Shown: piece by piece, positions 35,677 to 45,654 of the stretch
Numbering within the stretch: the first letter of the stretch is position 1
Layout of the letters: every line of letters starts with the position of its first letter
Assembly (NCBI RefSeq): GCF_019084045.1
Contig: NZ_JAHRED010000004.1
Span: 1 to 64,000, forward strand
DNA length: 64,000 nucleotides
Source: Paeniglutamicibacter quisquiliarum
Lineage (GTDB): Bacteria > Actinomycetota > Actinomycetes > Actinomycetales > Micrococcaceae
Direction: 5' to 3'
Notes under the pieces: model-generated
What the model saw: the letters and a program-made list of their open reading frames with translations, nothing else
Told to the model about the DNA's origin: nothing
Databases searched by the model: none
Program-made: the position numbers and the translations under genes

Positions 35677-37014
35677 CTAGCGCAACGGGTTGAAGTGCCG
35701 CATGACGGCCGGGGTCGATCCCCCGGTGATCGAGGCGGCAAGCATCTTGCCGGTCAGCGGGCCCAGCGCCACGCCCCACATGCCGTGGCCTCCGGCCACG
35801 TGCACGCGCGGGGAGCGGGTGGCGCCGATGAGCGGCAGGCCGTCGGTGGTGCAGGGCCGCGACCCTACCCATTCCTCCTGGCGGTCCTCCCAGTTGATGC
35901 CGGTGAACAGCGGGGAGGCGGCCGCCACGATGGCCTCGATTCGCTTGGGCTCCAGCGGGTGGTCCGCGTCGCGGAACTCCATGGTCCCCGCCACCCGGAA
36001 CCTGTCCCCCAGCGGGGTGCAGGCCACGCGCTGGGCGGGGAAGTAGATCGGGTGGGTCGGCATGACCTCGGGGACCACGGTGAAGGAGTAGCCGCGCCCG
36101 GCCTGCACCACGCGCCTGACGCCGAACTTCCGCGCCAGCTTGCCCAGCCAGGCGCCGGTGGCAATGACCACCGCATCGGCGCCCTGGATCCGGCCCTGTC
36201 CGTCCACGACCTCGACGCCGTGGGCGTGTTCGCGGACGTCGGCCACCTCGAAGTCGGTGACGATTTCTCCGCCGCGGGCAATGACCGAATCGGCCAGGGA
36301 GTCCATGAACTTGGGCGGGTTGATGAAACGCTGGTGGTGGATCGCGACGCCGGCCTTGACCCCGTCGCCCAAGGTGGGCTCCATGGCCCGGATGTCCTCG
36401 GCGCCCAGCAGGTCGAATTCGACCTCGCCGCCGGAGGCGCGGATGCCCTCGAATTCATGGAGCAGCCCGTCTCGGTCCTTGAGGCTCTTGAAGCCGGTCA
36501 GGAAGGGCTCGGCCGGCCGGGTGGGTTCCACCACGCCGGTGCCCAGGGTGGCGGTGCCGCCGTCGTTGCCCGGGGCGCCGGGCCCGTTGACCGAGCCAGC
36601 CTTGCCGATCCTGCCGATGGAACTGGCCTCGGAGATCTCGTCGAAGGCGTCCAACCCGGTGGTCCCGATCTCGCTGAAGACCGCCATGGCCTCGCGCCAC
36701 TTGCCCGGGGTGCAATGCCGGGCGAAGCCCAGCAGGAAGCGGATCAGCGAGGGCTTGGCGGAGAGCGGAATGTAAAGCGGGGAGGCCGGGTCGAACATGG
36801 TCTTCAGGCCATAGGTGAGCACCGAGGGTTCGCTCAGCGGAAGCGTCAGCGCCGGGGTGAGCCACCCCGCGTTGCCCCAGGAGGAACCCGCGGCCACGCC
36901 GTCGCGGTCCAGCACGGTGACCTTGACCCCGCGTTCCTGCAGGTACCAGGCCGTAGACAGGCCCACCATGCCCGCACCGATGACAACCACGTGTTCCGGA
37001 CTCGTTGTGCTCAT
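35677..37014 (-). CDS. dadA: D-amino acid dehydrogenase (DadA-like), copy 2, next to xsc
   Basis: 445-residue FAD enzyme: VVIGAGMVGLSTAWYLQE (FAD turn), SWGNAGWLTPALTLPLSEPS and VAGGHGMWGVALGP. It is closely similar to copy 1 at 11165 but carries about two dozen additional Gly/Ala-rich residues around 150 (SVNGPGAPGNDGG). Placed 179 bases downstream of xsc on the same strand, it would convert D-alanine to pyruvate and ammonia and so recycle the alanine produced by Tpa once Alr has racemised it. A GGAG site precedes ATG 37014. A strong hairpin lies between xsc and this gene. Confidence 0.87.
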   Translation of the reverse strand: MSTTSPEHVVVIGAGMVGLSTAWYLQERGVKVTVLDRDGVAAGSSWGNAGWLTPALTLPLSEPSVLTYGLKTMFDPASPLYIPLSAKPSLIRFLLGFARHCTPGKWREAMAVFSEIGTTGLDAFDEISEASSIGRIGKAGSVNGPGAPGNDGGTATLGTGVVEPTRPAEPFLTGFKSLKDRDGLLHEFEGIRASGGEVEFDLLGAEDIRAMEPTLGDGVKAGVAIHHQRFINPPKFMDSLADSVIARGGEIVTDFEVADVREHAHGVEVVDGQGRIQGADAVVIATGAWLGKLARKFGVRRVVQAGRGYSFTVVPEVMPTHPIYFPAQRVACTPLGDRFRVAGTMEFRDADHPLEPKRIEAIVAAASPLFTGINWEDRQEEWVGSRPCTTDGLPLIGATRSPRVHVAGGHGMWGVALGPLTGKMLAASITGGSTPAVMRHFNPLR

Positions 37015-37109
37015 TTCACGCTCCACTCTCTTGCTTGCCGCGCCCCCGGGGCGGACGTCGCTGTCCGCGGGGGTGCCCGGCCGAATTGCCGATGTTCAAT
37101 GTCTGGGGG

Positions 37110-37167
37110 GTGGCCGGGAGTGCGCCGGAGGGTGTGCCCACCCTCCGGCGCACTCCCCCCGGCCACG
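37110..37167 (-). terminator. Long hairpin between xsc and dadA copy 2
   Basis: On the minus strand a GC-rich arm of more than 20 bases (ending CGCCGGAGGGTG on the plus strand) pairs with CACCCTCCGGCGCACTCC around a 3-base loop, with a small bulge. It starts 27 bases after the xsc stop. No T-run follows, so it may only reduce read-through into dadA or protect the xsc mRNA end. Confidence 0.6.
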
Positions 37168-37193
37168 GGGGGTCGTGCGGATGGAACTGCGGT

Positions 37194-38999
37194 TTAGACG
37201 TAGTCCTTGTACTTCTCCAGGTGGCGGACCGGGGTGGAGAGCGCGTCACGGCGGAACGGGTCGCCCAGTTCGCGGGTGCACATGATCTCGATGACGGTGG
37301 TCTTGCCGTCGACCATCTGGTTGTTCAGGGCTTCCTTGAGTGCCGACCCGACGTTTTCCAGCTTGTCCACGACGATGCCCTCGGCACCCATGCTGCGGGC
37401 CATCTCGGCGAAGGACTCGCCGTTGTCCAGCTCTCCGGCGATGAATCGGCGGTTGTAGAACTCGACCTGGTTCTTCTTCTCCGCTCCCCACTGGCGGTTG
37501 CGGAAGACGATCGCGGTGACCGGGAGGTCGTGGCGGACCGCGGTGAGGACCTCGCCCATGCTCATGGCCCAGGCGCCGTCGCCTGCGTAGGCGATGGCCG
37601 GGCGGTGCGGGGCCGCGGCCTTGGCCCCGATCATGGTCGGCAGTGCGTAGCCGCAGTTGCCGAAGGACATGGGTGCGAAGAAGCTGCGCGGCTTCTCGAA
37701 GCGCAGGTAGCTGTGCGCCACGGAGTTGATGTTTCCGATGTCGGTGGAGATCATGACGTCGTCCGGCATGGCCTTTTCCAGTTCGCGCAGCACCTGGCGC
37801 GGGTGCAGCCAGTTGCCCTCTTCACCTTCTGCCTCGGCGATCACGTCGAGTGAGTACTCGTCCTGCTCGTGGGTCCACTCGGAGAGCTCCTGCTCCCAGG
37901 CTTCCTTTTCGGCCTTGATGTTCGCTGCGCGTTCGGCCTTGGTCGCATCCGATGCCAATTCGATGCCCTCGAGGCGCTTGGAGAGCTCAATGGCAACCGC
38001 CTTGGCATCTCCGGTGATTCCGACCGCAATCTTCTTCACCAGTCCGAGCTTGGTGTGGTCCGCATCGATCTGGATGATCTTGGCCTCGGTCGGCCAGTAG
38101 GCCTGGCCGTACTGCGGCAGGGTGCCGAACGGGCCAAGCCGGGTACCCAGCGCGATCACGACGTCCGCCTGGGAGATGAGCTTCATCCCGGCCTTGGATC
38201 CCTGGTAGCCCAGCGGGCCCGCCCAAAGCGGGTGGCTGGCCGGGAAGGAGTCGTTGTGCTGGTAGCTGTTGACCACCGGTGCGCCGAGGCGCTCGGCGAG
38301 GGCCTTGGCTTCCTCGACGCCGTCTGCCATGACCACGCCGCCGCCGGAGACAATGACCGGGTTCTTGGCGGTCTTGAGCAACTCGATGGCCTCGTCGAGG
38401 GACTTGGTGCCGCCGGCGCCGCGGTCGACGCGGCGCGGGGCGGGGATCTCGGTGATGGACTCGCCGTAGAAGTAGTCGCGCGGGATGTTCAGCTGGGTCG
38501 GGCCGTTTTCGCTCATCGCGCGGTCGAAGCAGCGGGCGGTGAATTCGGCCATGCGGTTCGGGTGCGTGACATGGCCCTGGTACTTGGTGAATTCCTGGAA
38601 CATCGGCAGCTGGTTGGCCTCCTGGAAACCGCCCAGGCCGATGGTGTTGGTTCCGGCCTCCGGGGTGATGATCACGACCGGGCTGTGGGCCCAATAGGCG
38701 GCGGCGATGCCGGTGACGCAGTTGGAGATGCCCGGGCCGTTCTGCCCGATGACCACGCCGTGGCGGCCGGAGGCGCGGGCATAGCCGTCGGCCATGTGGG
38801 CAGCGCCCTGTTCGTGCACGACGGGCACCAGGCGGATGCCTGCCGGGGCGAAGATGTCCATGGCGTCCATGAAGGCAGAGCCCATGATGCCGAAGATGTC
38901 GGTGACATCGTTGGACACCAGCGTCTCAACGAAGGCTTCCGACGACGTCATCTTCTGCGCGCCCTTGACGACCTCGCGGGATGTGGCCTTTTCAGTCAT
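37194..38999 (-). CDS. xsc: Sulfoacetaldehyde acetyltransferase
   Basis: 601-residue thiamine-diphosphate enzyme that splits sulfoacetaldehyde with phosphate into acetyl phosphate and sulfite. The TPP-enzyme fold is visible: VVHEQGAAHMADGYARASG (catalytic Glu), the central domain (VIVSGGGVVMADG) and AYAGDGAWAMSMGE (metal-diphosphate motif). The Xsc-specific C-terminus FRRDALSTPVRHLEKYKDY and NRQWGAEKKNQVEFYNRRF separate it from acetolactate synthase. GAAGGAG precedes the ATG. The IclR gene is divergent, 191 bases away, and dadA copy 2 lies downstream. It is 10.5 kb from tpa and pta, so the pathway is split into two transcription units. Confidence 0.96.
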   Translation of the reverse strand: MTEKATSREVVKGAQKMTSSEAFVETLVSNDVTDIFGIMGSAFMDAMDIFAPAGIRLVPVVHEQGAAHMADGYARASGRHGVVIGQNGPGISNCVTGIAAAYWAHSPVVIITPEAGTNTIGLGGFQEANQLPMFQEFTKYQGHVTHPNRMAEFTARCFDRAMSENGPTQLNIPRDYFYGESITEIPAPRRVDRGAGGTKSLDEAIELLKTAKNPVIVSGGGVVMADGVEEAKALAERLGAPVVNSYQHNDSFPASHPLWAGPLGYQGSKAGMKLISQADVVIALGTRLGPFGTLPQYGQAYWPTEAKIIQIDADHTKLGLVKKIAVGITGDAKAVAIELSKRLEGIELASDATKAERAANIKAEKEAWEQELSEWTHEQDEYSLDVIAEAEGEEGNWLHPRQVLRELEKAMPDDVMISTDIGNINSVAHSYLRFEKPRSFFAPMSFGNCGYALPTMIGAKAAAPHRPAIAYAGDGAWAMSMGEVLTAVRHDLPVTAIVFRNRQWGAEKKNQVEFYNRRFIAGELDNGESFAEMARSMGAEGIVVDKLENVGSALKEALNNQMVDGKTTVIEIMCTRELGDPFRRDALSTPVRHLEKYKDYV

Positions 39000-39190
39000 T
39001 ACTAGTCTCCTTCGGGGATCAAGACGTCGCGATCACGCAAAGTCTCAAAAAATGATTCAAACTGCTCCCAAAAACGGGATTGATGTCAAAGCTATGCGAC
39101 ACATCTCACATCCGTCAAGCTTCTATTCCATTTATTCTTCGTCCTGATACGATTTAATGAAACTTCGCACATCGGCAGATTGGATCGATC

Positions 39191-40030
39191 ATGGAAAATC
39201 TCACGGAACCGGATCTCGGGCCCGCGGGCGCTGTCCAGGGGGAGACACCGGCCCTGCGCCTCTTCGCCCTGCTTGAGCTGATCACCACGCGCGACCAGCT
39301 CTTCACCCTGCAGTCGCTGGTGGACCAGACCGGCCTGCCCAAGCCCACGCTGCACCGCATGCTCCAGCAGCTCGAGGGCGCCAATCTGCTCACGCGGCAG
39401 TCCGACGGCCGGCACTACGGCACCGGTTCGCGCATGCGCCGCATGGCAGAGGACGTGCTGCTCAACGACACCCGGCACGGCACCCGGCACGCCATCCTTC
39501 GGGGACTGGTCGACGAGATCGGCGAGAGCTGCAACATCACCGCGCTGTCCGGAAACGAGGTCATCTACCTTGACCGCGTCGAGACCAACGAGCCCCTGCG
39601 TGTGCACCTGGGGCCCGGTTCCCGGGTTCCGGTGCATTGCTCGGCCAGCGGAAAGCTAATCCTTGCCCAGTTTGGGCCCACCCAGCGCGAACGCGTCCTG
39701 GCCACCGGGCCGCTGCAGCGCTTCACGGCCCACACGCTGACGGACAAGGCGGAAATCGAGGCCGAACTGGCCCGGATCCGGATCGACGGCTACGCCGAAG
39801 ACCGCCAGGAATACCTGGACGGGCTGGTCTGCCTCGCCGTGCTGGTTCCCAACCCTGCGGGGCGCTCGAACCTCTGCGTCGCGGTGCAGGCGCCCATGAT
39901 GCGCAAGAGCTCGGCCGACCTGCTCAAGCTGCTGCCTGCACTGCGCCGGGCCGCCGAGAGCATTTCGCGCATCGAAGACCATGCGGACTTGGGTTCCCCC
40001 GAGTCCGAGCCCATGGCGGTGGGGTGGTGA
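39191..40030 (+). CDS. IclR-family transcriptional regulator
   Basis: 279 residues. An N-terminal winged helix ([20 protein letters not shown], then [15 protein letters not shown]) is followed by the IclR effector domain ([46 protein letters not shown]). It is divergent from xsc and heads an operon with cobS-like and cobT-like genes, the first of which starts six bases after its stop. The natural prediction is local control of xsc and of its own operon, perhaps by a sulfonate or acetyl metabolite. No clear operator palindrome is visible in 39000-39190. Confidence 0.92.
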   Translation: MENLTEPDLGPAGAVQGETPALRLFALLELITTRDQLFTLQSLVDQTGLPKPTLHRMLQQLEGANLLTRQSDGRHYGTGSRMRRMAEDVLLNDTRHGTRHAILRGLVDEIGESCNITALSGNEVIYLDRVETNEPLRVHLGPGSRVPVHCSASGKLILAQFGPTQRERVLATGPLQRFTAHTLTDKAEIEAELARIRIDGYAEDRQEYLDGLVCLAVLVPNPAGRSNLCVAVQAPMMRKSSADLLKLLPALRRAAESISRIEDHADLGSPESEPMAVGW

Positions 40031-40035
40031 GGCAG

Positions 40036-41022
40036 ATGAACCATGAAGCCGCCGCCCTCCCGCAGCAGGAGCTGGTCCCGGTCCGCGAGATCTTCGGCAT
40101 CGACAGCGGCCTGCGGGTCCCCCGATTCACCGAAACCTCCGAGCACGTCCCCGTCCTCGACCCCGCCTACCGATTCAACCCGGATGCCACCCTGGCCATC
40201 CTGGCCGGCTTCACCCACAACAGCCGCGTCATGATCCAGGGCCTGCACGGCACCGGAAAGTCCACGCACATCGAGCAGGTTGCCGCCCGGCTGAACTGGC
40301 CGCTGATGCGGGTGAACCTCGACGGGCACATCAGCCGCCTGGACCTGGTCGGCAAGGACACCGTGGTGATCCAGGACGGCTCCCCGGCCACCAGGTTCCA
40401 GGAGGGCGTGGTCCCCTGGGCCATGGTCCAGCCCATGGCCCTGGTCTTCGACGAGTACGACGCGGGGCGGCCCGATGTCATGTTCGTGATCCAGCGGCTG
40501 CTCGAGCGCGACGGCGGATTCACCCTGCCGGACCAGAACCGCGTCATCCGCCCGCACCCGCACTTCCGGCTCTTTGCCACGGCAAACACCGTCGGACTGG
40601 GAAACCTCAACGGCCTCTACCACGGGGTGCAGCGCCTGAACCACGCCCAGCTGGACCGCTGGAACATCGTCGCCGCCCTCGACTACCTTCCGGTGGACGA
40701 GGAGGTCGCGATCGTTGCCGCCCGCGTCCCCGCACTGGCGGCAACCCCGGAAGGAGAGGACCTGATCCGCTCCATGGTGGAGGTTGCCAACCTGACCCGC
40801 GACGGCTTCGCCGCCGGGGACATCTCCACCCTGATGTCGCCCCGCACGGTGATCACCTGGGCGGAAAATGTCTCCATCTTCCGTGATCCGGCGCTGGCCT
40901 TCAGGCTCTCCTTCGTCAACAAGTGCGACGAGGCAGAGCGCTTTATCGTCTCCGAGTACTACCAGCGCGCCCTGGCCACCGAACTCGACGAGTCCTACGC
41001 GCTCGTTCCCGTCGGGGCCTAG
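40036..41022 (+). CDS. CobS-like AAA+ ATPase
   Basis: 328 residues closely resembling the CobS subunit of aerobic cobaltochelatase. [20 protein letters not shown] is the Walker A region (from residue 69), [20 protein letters not shown] the Walker B region, and [20 protein letters not shown] the sensor 1 region typical of CobS. CobS works with CobT to drive metal insertion by CobN; no CobN or other cobalamin gene is in the window. GGTGAGG precedes ATG 40036, six bases after the IclR stop. It may be an orphan MoxR-type chaperone for another metalloprotein. Confidence 0.88.
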   Translation: MNHEAAALPQQELVPVREIFGIDSGLRVPRFTETSEHVPVLDPAYRFNPDATLAILAGFTHNSRVMIQGLHGTGKSTHIEQVAARLNWPLMRVNLDGHISRLDLVGKDTVVIQDGSPATRFQEGVVPWAMVQPMALVFDEYDAGRPDVMFVIQRLLERDGGFTLPDQNRVIRPHPHFRLFATANTVGLGNLNGLYHGVQRLNHAQLDRWNIVAALDYLPVDEEVAIVAARVPALAATPEGEDLIRSMVEVANLTRDGFAAGDISTLMSPRTVITWAENVSIFRDPALAFRLSFVNKCDEAERFIVSEYYQRALATELDESYALVPVGA

Positions 41023-41039
41023 GACAGACCCGGCACCCC

Positions 41040-42758
41040 GTGAGTGCAGCCCAGGCCACTGAACGCCGCGCCCAGGAAATCAGGGAGCTGTGCGCCGCGT
41101 CCCTGCGTGCCCTCGGCGCCGATCCGCGGCTTGAATTGCTCGGTTCCCGCCCCTACCGCGGCACCGACGTGCTTCCGTTCAATGCCCCGCACCTCTTTCC
41201 GCCGGCAGCGGGGGCAGCCTTCGAGTCGTTTCGCGGCGCCGCCGACGGGATGGCCCTGCGCGCGCTGCATTCGGACACCGCCGCGCATCTGGCCCTGCTC
41301 CCGCATTCCCCCAGCGCCCGGCTGGTTTTTGAGGTGCTGGAACAATTCCGCTGCGAATCCCTGGCCACCCTGCCCGGGGTCACCGCCAACCTCCGGGCCC
41401 GGCACGTCGCCTGGTCCAAGGAATACCTTGCCTCCGGCCTCACCGAAACCGCCCTGGGCATCCTCCTCTACACGATCTTCCAGGTGACCCGCTCGCGGAT
41501 CAGCGGCGAGCCGGTGGTCCACGAATCCGAGGACCTGATCGAGGCGACCCGCGCGAACCTGTCCTCGACCCTCGGCCCGTTGCTCCCGCCCCTTCGCCGG
41601 CACAAGCGCAGCCAGGCCGACTTCGCCCCCCACGCACTGCTGGTCGCCGATCTCGTCGCCGAGGCCGTCAGTGCCCTGGAGTCCCGGGCACCGGCCCGCA
41701 CAACGGCCAGGGCCAGGCAATCGACGGCAGCCGACTTCTCCCTGCTGGTTGACGTCGAGCACGATGCCGCTGCCATCGGGGCCCTGGGAACCGGAACCAG
41801 CAGTACGCTGGCCAGAGCCGCAAACGGCTACGCGGTCTTCACCTGTGCCCATGACAAGGTGTCCCCGGCCACCGCGCTGGTGCGCGAGGAGCTGTTACGC
41901 GGCTACCGCGAACGCGTCGCCGAGCGGGTGCGCACGGAGGCGGTGAATGTGGCGATGCTGGCCCGGAAACTCCAGGGACTGCTCTGCGTTCCGGAGCGCT
42001 CCGGCCACGATTCCGGCGCGGAGGAAGGGCTGCTCGACGCAACCCGGCTGGGCCAGCTCATTGCCTCCCCCACCGAGCGGCGGCTTTTCAAGACCGAGCG
42101 GTTCGAACCCTCCGCCGCGGCGACGCTGACGTTCCTGGTGGACTGCTCCGGCTCGATGAAGGAACACTCGGAGGGACTTGCGGCGTTCCTTGACGTGTTG
42201 GTGCGGGCGCTGGAGCGCATCGACGTGCCCTGCGAGGTGCTCGGCTACACCACCGGGGCGTGGAACGGCGGCCGGGCGCTGAAGGACTGGCGCCGCGCGG
42301 GAAGCCCGCAGCACCCCGGGCGGCTCAACGAACTCAGCCACCTGGTCTTCAAGGATGCAGCGACCCCGTGGCGCACCGGGCGCCTGGGGCTTGCCGCCAT
42401 GCTCAAGTCGACCCTGTATCGCGAGGGCATTGACGGGGAGGCCGTGCGCTGGGCTCTGGGCCGCCTTGAGGCCGGAAGCGAAGGGCGCAGGATCCTGGTG
42501 GTGGTCTCCGACGGCAGTCCCGCGGATGGTGCCACGGCAAACGCCAACGACGAAAACTACCTGCAGCACGATCTCGCAAACGTGCTCCACGAGGCCGAGG
42601 CGGCCGGTCGGGCAACTGTCGTCGGGCTGGGCCTGGGGCTGGACATGAGCCCCTATTTCAGGCGCAGCACCATCCTGGATGCGCAACGGCTGGGCGGTTC
42701 GGAAACAGTGCGTGACCTCCTGGTCCTGCTGGAACATTCGCTGCGCGCCACGCGCTGA
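41040..42758 (+). CDS. CobT-like protein with von Willebrand A domain
   Basis: 572 residues from GTG 41040, 17 bases after the cobS-like stop. The N-terminal half matches CobT in layout (LVFEVLEQFRCESLATLPGV) but lacks the long acidic linker of cobaltochelatase CobT. The C-terminal VWA domain carries the MIDAS motif DCSGSM (D368, S370, S372), then CEVLGYTTGAWNGGRA, HPGRLNELSHLVFKDA and DGSPADGATANANDENYL, all characteristic of CobT. It is the expected partner of the AAA+ protein before it. Function here is unknown because CobN is missing. Confidence 0.87.
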   Translation: MSAAQATERRAQEIRELCAASLRALGADPRLELLGSRPYRGTDVLPFNAPHLFPPAAGAAFESFRGAADGMALRALHSDTAAHLALLPHSPSARLVFEVLEQFRCESLATLPGVTANLRARHVAWSKEYLASGLTETALGILLYTIFQVTRSRISGEPVVHESEDLIEATRANLSSTLGPLLPPLRRHKRSQADFAPHALLVADLVAEAVSALESRAPARTTARARQSTAADFSLLVDVEHDAAAIGALGTGTSSTLARAANGYAVFTCAHDKVSPATALVREELLRGYRERVAERVRTEAVNVAMLARKLQGLLCVPERSGHDSGAEEGLLDATRLGQLIASPTERRLFKTERFEPSAAATLTFLVDCSGSMKEHSEGLAAFLDVLVRALERIDVPCEVLGYTTGAWNGGRALKDWRRAGSPQHPGRLNELSHLVFKDAATPWRTGRLGLAAMLKSTLYREGIDGEAVRWALGRLEAGSEGRRILVVVSDGSPADGATANANDENYLQHDLANVLHEAEAAGRATVVGLGLGLDMSPYFRRSTILDAQRLGGSETVRDLLVLLEHSLRATR

Positions 42759-42918
42759 TCGCGCGAGAACCAAGCAACGCGCACCGGCCAACGCCACCAC
42801 TCTCCACGGCCGGCGGCCTTGGGTGCCTGGCCGCCGCGGTCCGGGGGGCGCCGGCACTGGGGGTCTTCACCGGGCCGGCGGTACGCTGGGGTTGTCCACC
42901 ACCATCGCGAGGAGACCC

Positions 42919-43341
42919 ATGGCAGCGAAGCCGCCCGCAATGTCACCGTCGGACCTTCCTGTTGCCCAGGTGCTTGACCGGACCACGGGGCCACGTCGCG
43001 CCGAGGCCGAGGAACTGCTCGAGCTGCTCGGCGAGATCAGCGGCGAGCAGCCCGTCGTGTGGGCGGGCCGCATCATCGGCTTCGGAGAGTACGAGTACCG
43101 CTACGAGAGCGGACGCGGGGGACGCTCCCCCGTGCTCGCCTTCGCGCCGGGCCCGACGAAGCACACGATCTACCTCGTCAACGATTTTTCACAGCGCTGG
43201 CCCGACCTGATGGCCCGGCTCGGCAAGCACCGTGCCAGCAAGGTTTGCCTGTACCTCACACGGTTGACCGGGGTGGATCGCAGCGCACTGCGCCAACTTC
43301 TGGAACACTCACTCGCCGAGACCCGGCCCCCGGGGCGCTGA
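42919..43341 (+). CDS. DUF1801-family protein
   Basis: 140 residues. PVVWAGRIIGFGEYEYRYES and FAPGPTKHTIYLVNDF, followed by GKHRASKVCLYLTRLTGVD, match the DUF1801 (YdhG-like) family, small proteins with a frataxin-like fold. Biochemical function is unknown; some members bind iron. GAGGAGAC precedes ATG 42919. It lies 160 bases after the cobT-like gene with a modest GC-rich hairpin between (42811-42836), so it may be transcribed separately. Confidence 0.8.
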   Translation: MAAKPPAMSPSDLPVAQVLDRTTGPRRAEAEELLELLGEISGEQPVVWAGRIIGFGEYEYRYESGRGGRSPVLAFAPGPTKHTIYLVNDFSQRWPDLMARLGKHRASKVCLYLTRLTGVDRSALRQLLEHSLAETRPPGR

Positions 43342-43387
43342 ACACCGGAAGATCCCCAACGGCCGCGGCGCTCGGAACAGGAACCGG

Positions 43388-43408
43388 CCACGGGCTGCCT
43401 GCCCGTGG
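43388..43408 (+). terminator. Possible hairpin after the DUF1801 gene
   Basis: CCACGGGC-TGCCT-GCCCGTGG, an 8-bp perfect stem 46 bases after the stop. No T-run follows. Confidence 0.35.
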
Positions 43409-43439
43409 TCCCGCCGTGGCCATGGGCCTATCCTGAACC

Positions 43440-43907
43440 ATGGGTGTCTACGTTCTTGTTGCCTTTGTCGTTCCGGCGCGGGCCGGCTTGGTCTTCCCCC
43501 GGTCCGGCTGGCCGCTGCATATCACCCTGGTTCGCTTCGACACGCGGGAAAGCGCCGAGGTCGTACGCGCCCGGCTCGATGGCGTGCTGCCGGCGCGGCT
43601 GGGCTTTGGCGTGCGCGTGGGCCCGGACGCGCAGTTCGGCCGCGACGGGTCGGTGCCGGTCTCGCTGGTGGAACCGGAGCCGGCCCTGCAGCGGCTTCAC
43701 ACCGCCGCGCTGGAGGCCCTGGGAGAGCAGGTCCACCTGCCCGGGGCACGGCACAACGGCCCGAATTACCGCCCGCACGTCACCCATGCCGACACCCGCC
43801 TGCGGCCCGGGGACCGGGTCCAGATCCGGCAGGCAGCGCTGGTGGACATGCGTCCGGACAATGATCCTCGGCTGCGGCGGGTACTGGCCGTCTGGGAACC
43901 GGCGTAG
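43440..43907 (+). CDS. 2'-5' RNA ligase-type 2H phosphoesterase
   Basis: 155 residues. The two HxT motifs that define the 2H superfamily are present, WPLHITLVRF near residue 22 and YRPHVTHAD near residue 111. Such proteins hydrolyse 2',3'-cyclic phosphates or related nucleotides; the exact substrate is not visible. It is shorter than LigT/ThpR (about 180 aa). It is convergent with selO, 70 bases apart. Confidence 0.82.
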   Translation: MGVYVLVAFVVPARAGLVFPRSGWPLHITLVRFDTRESAEVVRARLDGVLPARLGFGVRVGPDAQFGRDGSVPVSLVEPEPALQRLHTAALEALGEQVHLPGARHNGPNYRPHVTHADTRLRPGDRVQIRQAALVDMRPDNDPRLRRVLAVWEPA

Positions 43908-43977
43908 AACAGGATCCGCCGCGGCCCGACGCCACGGCATTGAGCCGGGGCATGACCGGTATGGTCCGCCTTCAGGC

Positions 43978-45441
43978 TCAGGTTCCGCAGAACGTCCGGT
44001 AGGGGCCGAAGCCCTCCGGGGCCGCGGCGGCGAACCGCTCGAGGCCGGGACGCTCCTGGAAGGGTGCCGTGAGCGCTGCCAGAAGTTGCGAGAACGGCTC
44101 CTGGTCGCCGTCGACGGCGGCAGCGAGCGCCTCCTCGACGAGGTGGTTTCGCGGGATGTAGACGGGGTTTCTCCGGTCCATCAGGTCCGCGTCCGGTTCC
44201 AGTGCCCGCCAGCGCTGCGCCCAGGCGTCGAACGCTGCCGGGGAGGGGAACATGGAGCGCGCGGACCCGGCGTCACCCCGCGCGGCCCTGCCCAGGCTCA
44301 GGAAAAAGGACGTGTAGTCCACGCGGCCTTCCTGCAGGAGGGTGAACAATTCCCCGGTGAGTGAGGTGGCTGATTCATCGTCGAGACCGTCGGCCAGGCC
44401 GAGCTTGGCTTTCATTCCGTCCAGCCACGCGGCGCTGTACCGGGTGTGGAAGGTGCCGAGGGATTCCTGTGCCAGGGCAACGGCCTGCTCCTGGTCCTCG
44501 TGGAAGAGGGGCAGGAGTGATTCCGCGAGTCGGGCGAGGTTCCACTGCGCCACGAGCGGCTGGTTGCCGTAGGCGTAGCGCCCGGTTTCGTCGATCGAGC
44601 TGTAGACCGTGGCCGGATCGAAGACGTCCATGAAGGCGCACGGGCCGTAGTCGATGCCCTCCCCCGAGATGGTCATGTTGTCCGTGTTCATGACGCCGTG
44701 GATGAACCCCACCAGCATCCATTGGGCCACCAGCGCTGCCTGTGCCGCGAGCACCGCCTCGAACAGGGCGAGATAGGGGTTCTGCGCCTCCGCCGCTCCG
44801 GGATGGTGGCGCGCGATCGCATGGTCTGCCAGTCGACGCAGCAGGGCCTCGTCGTCCATGGCCCGGGCATATTGGAAGCTGCCCACCCTCAGGTGGCTGC
44901 TGGCCACCCGGGTCAGCACCGCTCCGGGCAGCATGGTCTCGCGGCTCACCGGCCGTCCCGTCGCCACCACGGCCAGGGAGCGCGTGGTGGGAATGCCCAA
45001 GGCGTGCATCGCCTCGCTGATGAGGTATTCACGGAGCATCGGGCCGAGGGTGGCAAGGCCGTCACCGCGGCGGGCAAACGGCGTGCGCCCCGAGCCCTTG
45101 AGGTGGATGTCCCGCAGGCGGCCCTCGGCATCGGCGATCTCGCCGAGCAGGAGCGCACGGCCATCGCCCAGACGCGGCGAGTAGGAGCCGAACTGGTGGC
45201 CGGCATAGCCCTGCGCCACCGGGGTGGCGCCATGGGGCAGCGCGGTGCCGATCAGCAGCCCAAGGCCCTCGGCATTGCCCAGGGACTCGGGGTCGAGGCC
45301 CAGCTCGGCGGCCAGCGGCCCATTGAGCACGACCAGTCGCGGATCCGGAGCCTGTCCGGCCTGCCACGGAACGGCCAGCTCGGGAAGTTCACGGGCAAAT
45401 TGGCCGTCCAGGATGACGGTTGATGTTGCGTCGACGCTCAT
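43978..45441 (-). CDS. selO: Protein adenylyltransferase SelO (YdiU/UPF0061)
   Basis: 487-residue pseudokinase-fold enzyme that transfers AMP to Ser/Thr/Tyr of target proteins. [19 protein letters not shown] (nucleotide-binding loop), [15 protein letters not shown] (lysine), and [12 protein letters not shown] with DYGPCAFMD (metal and catalytic residues) are intact. It ends YRTFCGT, the conserved Cys-containing tail that takes part in redox control. SelO is linked to oxidative stress. It is downstream of the yeiH-like gene on the same strand, with 213 bases between, and is probably independent of the taurine genes. Confidence 0.94.
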   Translation of the reverse strand: MSVDATSTVILDGQFARELPELAVPWQAGQAPDPRLVVLNGPLAAELGLDPESLGNAEGLGLLIGTALPHGATPVAQGYAGHQFGSYSPRLGDGRALLLGEIADAEGRLRDIHLKGSGRTPFARRGDGLATLGPMLREYLISEAMHALGIPTTRSLAVVATGRPVSRETMLPGAVLTRVASSHLRVGSFQYARAMDDEALLRRLADHAIARHHPGAAEAQNPYLALFEAVLAAQAALVAQWMLVGFIHGVMNTDNMTISGEGIDYGPCAFMDVFDPATVYSSIDETGRYAYGNQPLVAQWNLARLAESLLPLFHEDQEQAVALAQESLGTFHTRYSAAWLDGMKAKLGLADGLDDESATSLTGELFTLLQEGRVDYTSFFLSLGRAARGDAGSARSMFPSPAAFDAWAQRWRALEPDADLMDRRNPVYIPRNHLVEEALAAAVDGDQEPFSQLLAALTAPFQERPGLERFAAAAPEGFGPYRTFCGT

Positions 45442-45654
45442 CTTTCAAGGGTACCTTCGACATCTGGCCGCAGGTGCGGAAAGACCGATGGTTGCCACCA
45501 CCGAGCGCTGTGCCCAATGCGGCCCCCGGGCGCTCGGCAACGGCGCGCCACCACACCGGAAAACGGGGAAGGACGCCCCCGCCGGCAAACCGAGCCGACG
45601 CACGCGCCCTTGCCTCCCTGTCCCCGCGGCGTGGATCGAGCCGCAGCCCGTGCC

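Noticed and set aside
39000-39190. An IclR operator palindrome between xsc and the IclR gene
   Set aside because: Only short, weak inverted repeats such as GATGT/ACATC were found, no better than chance.
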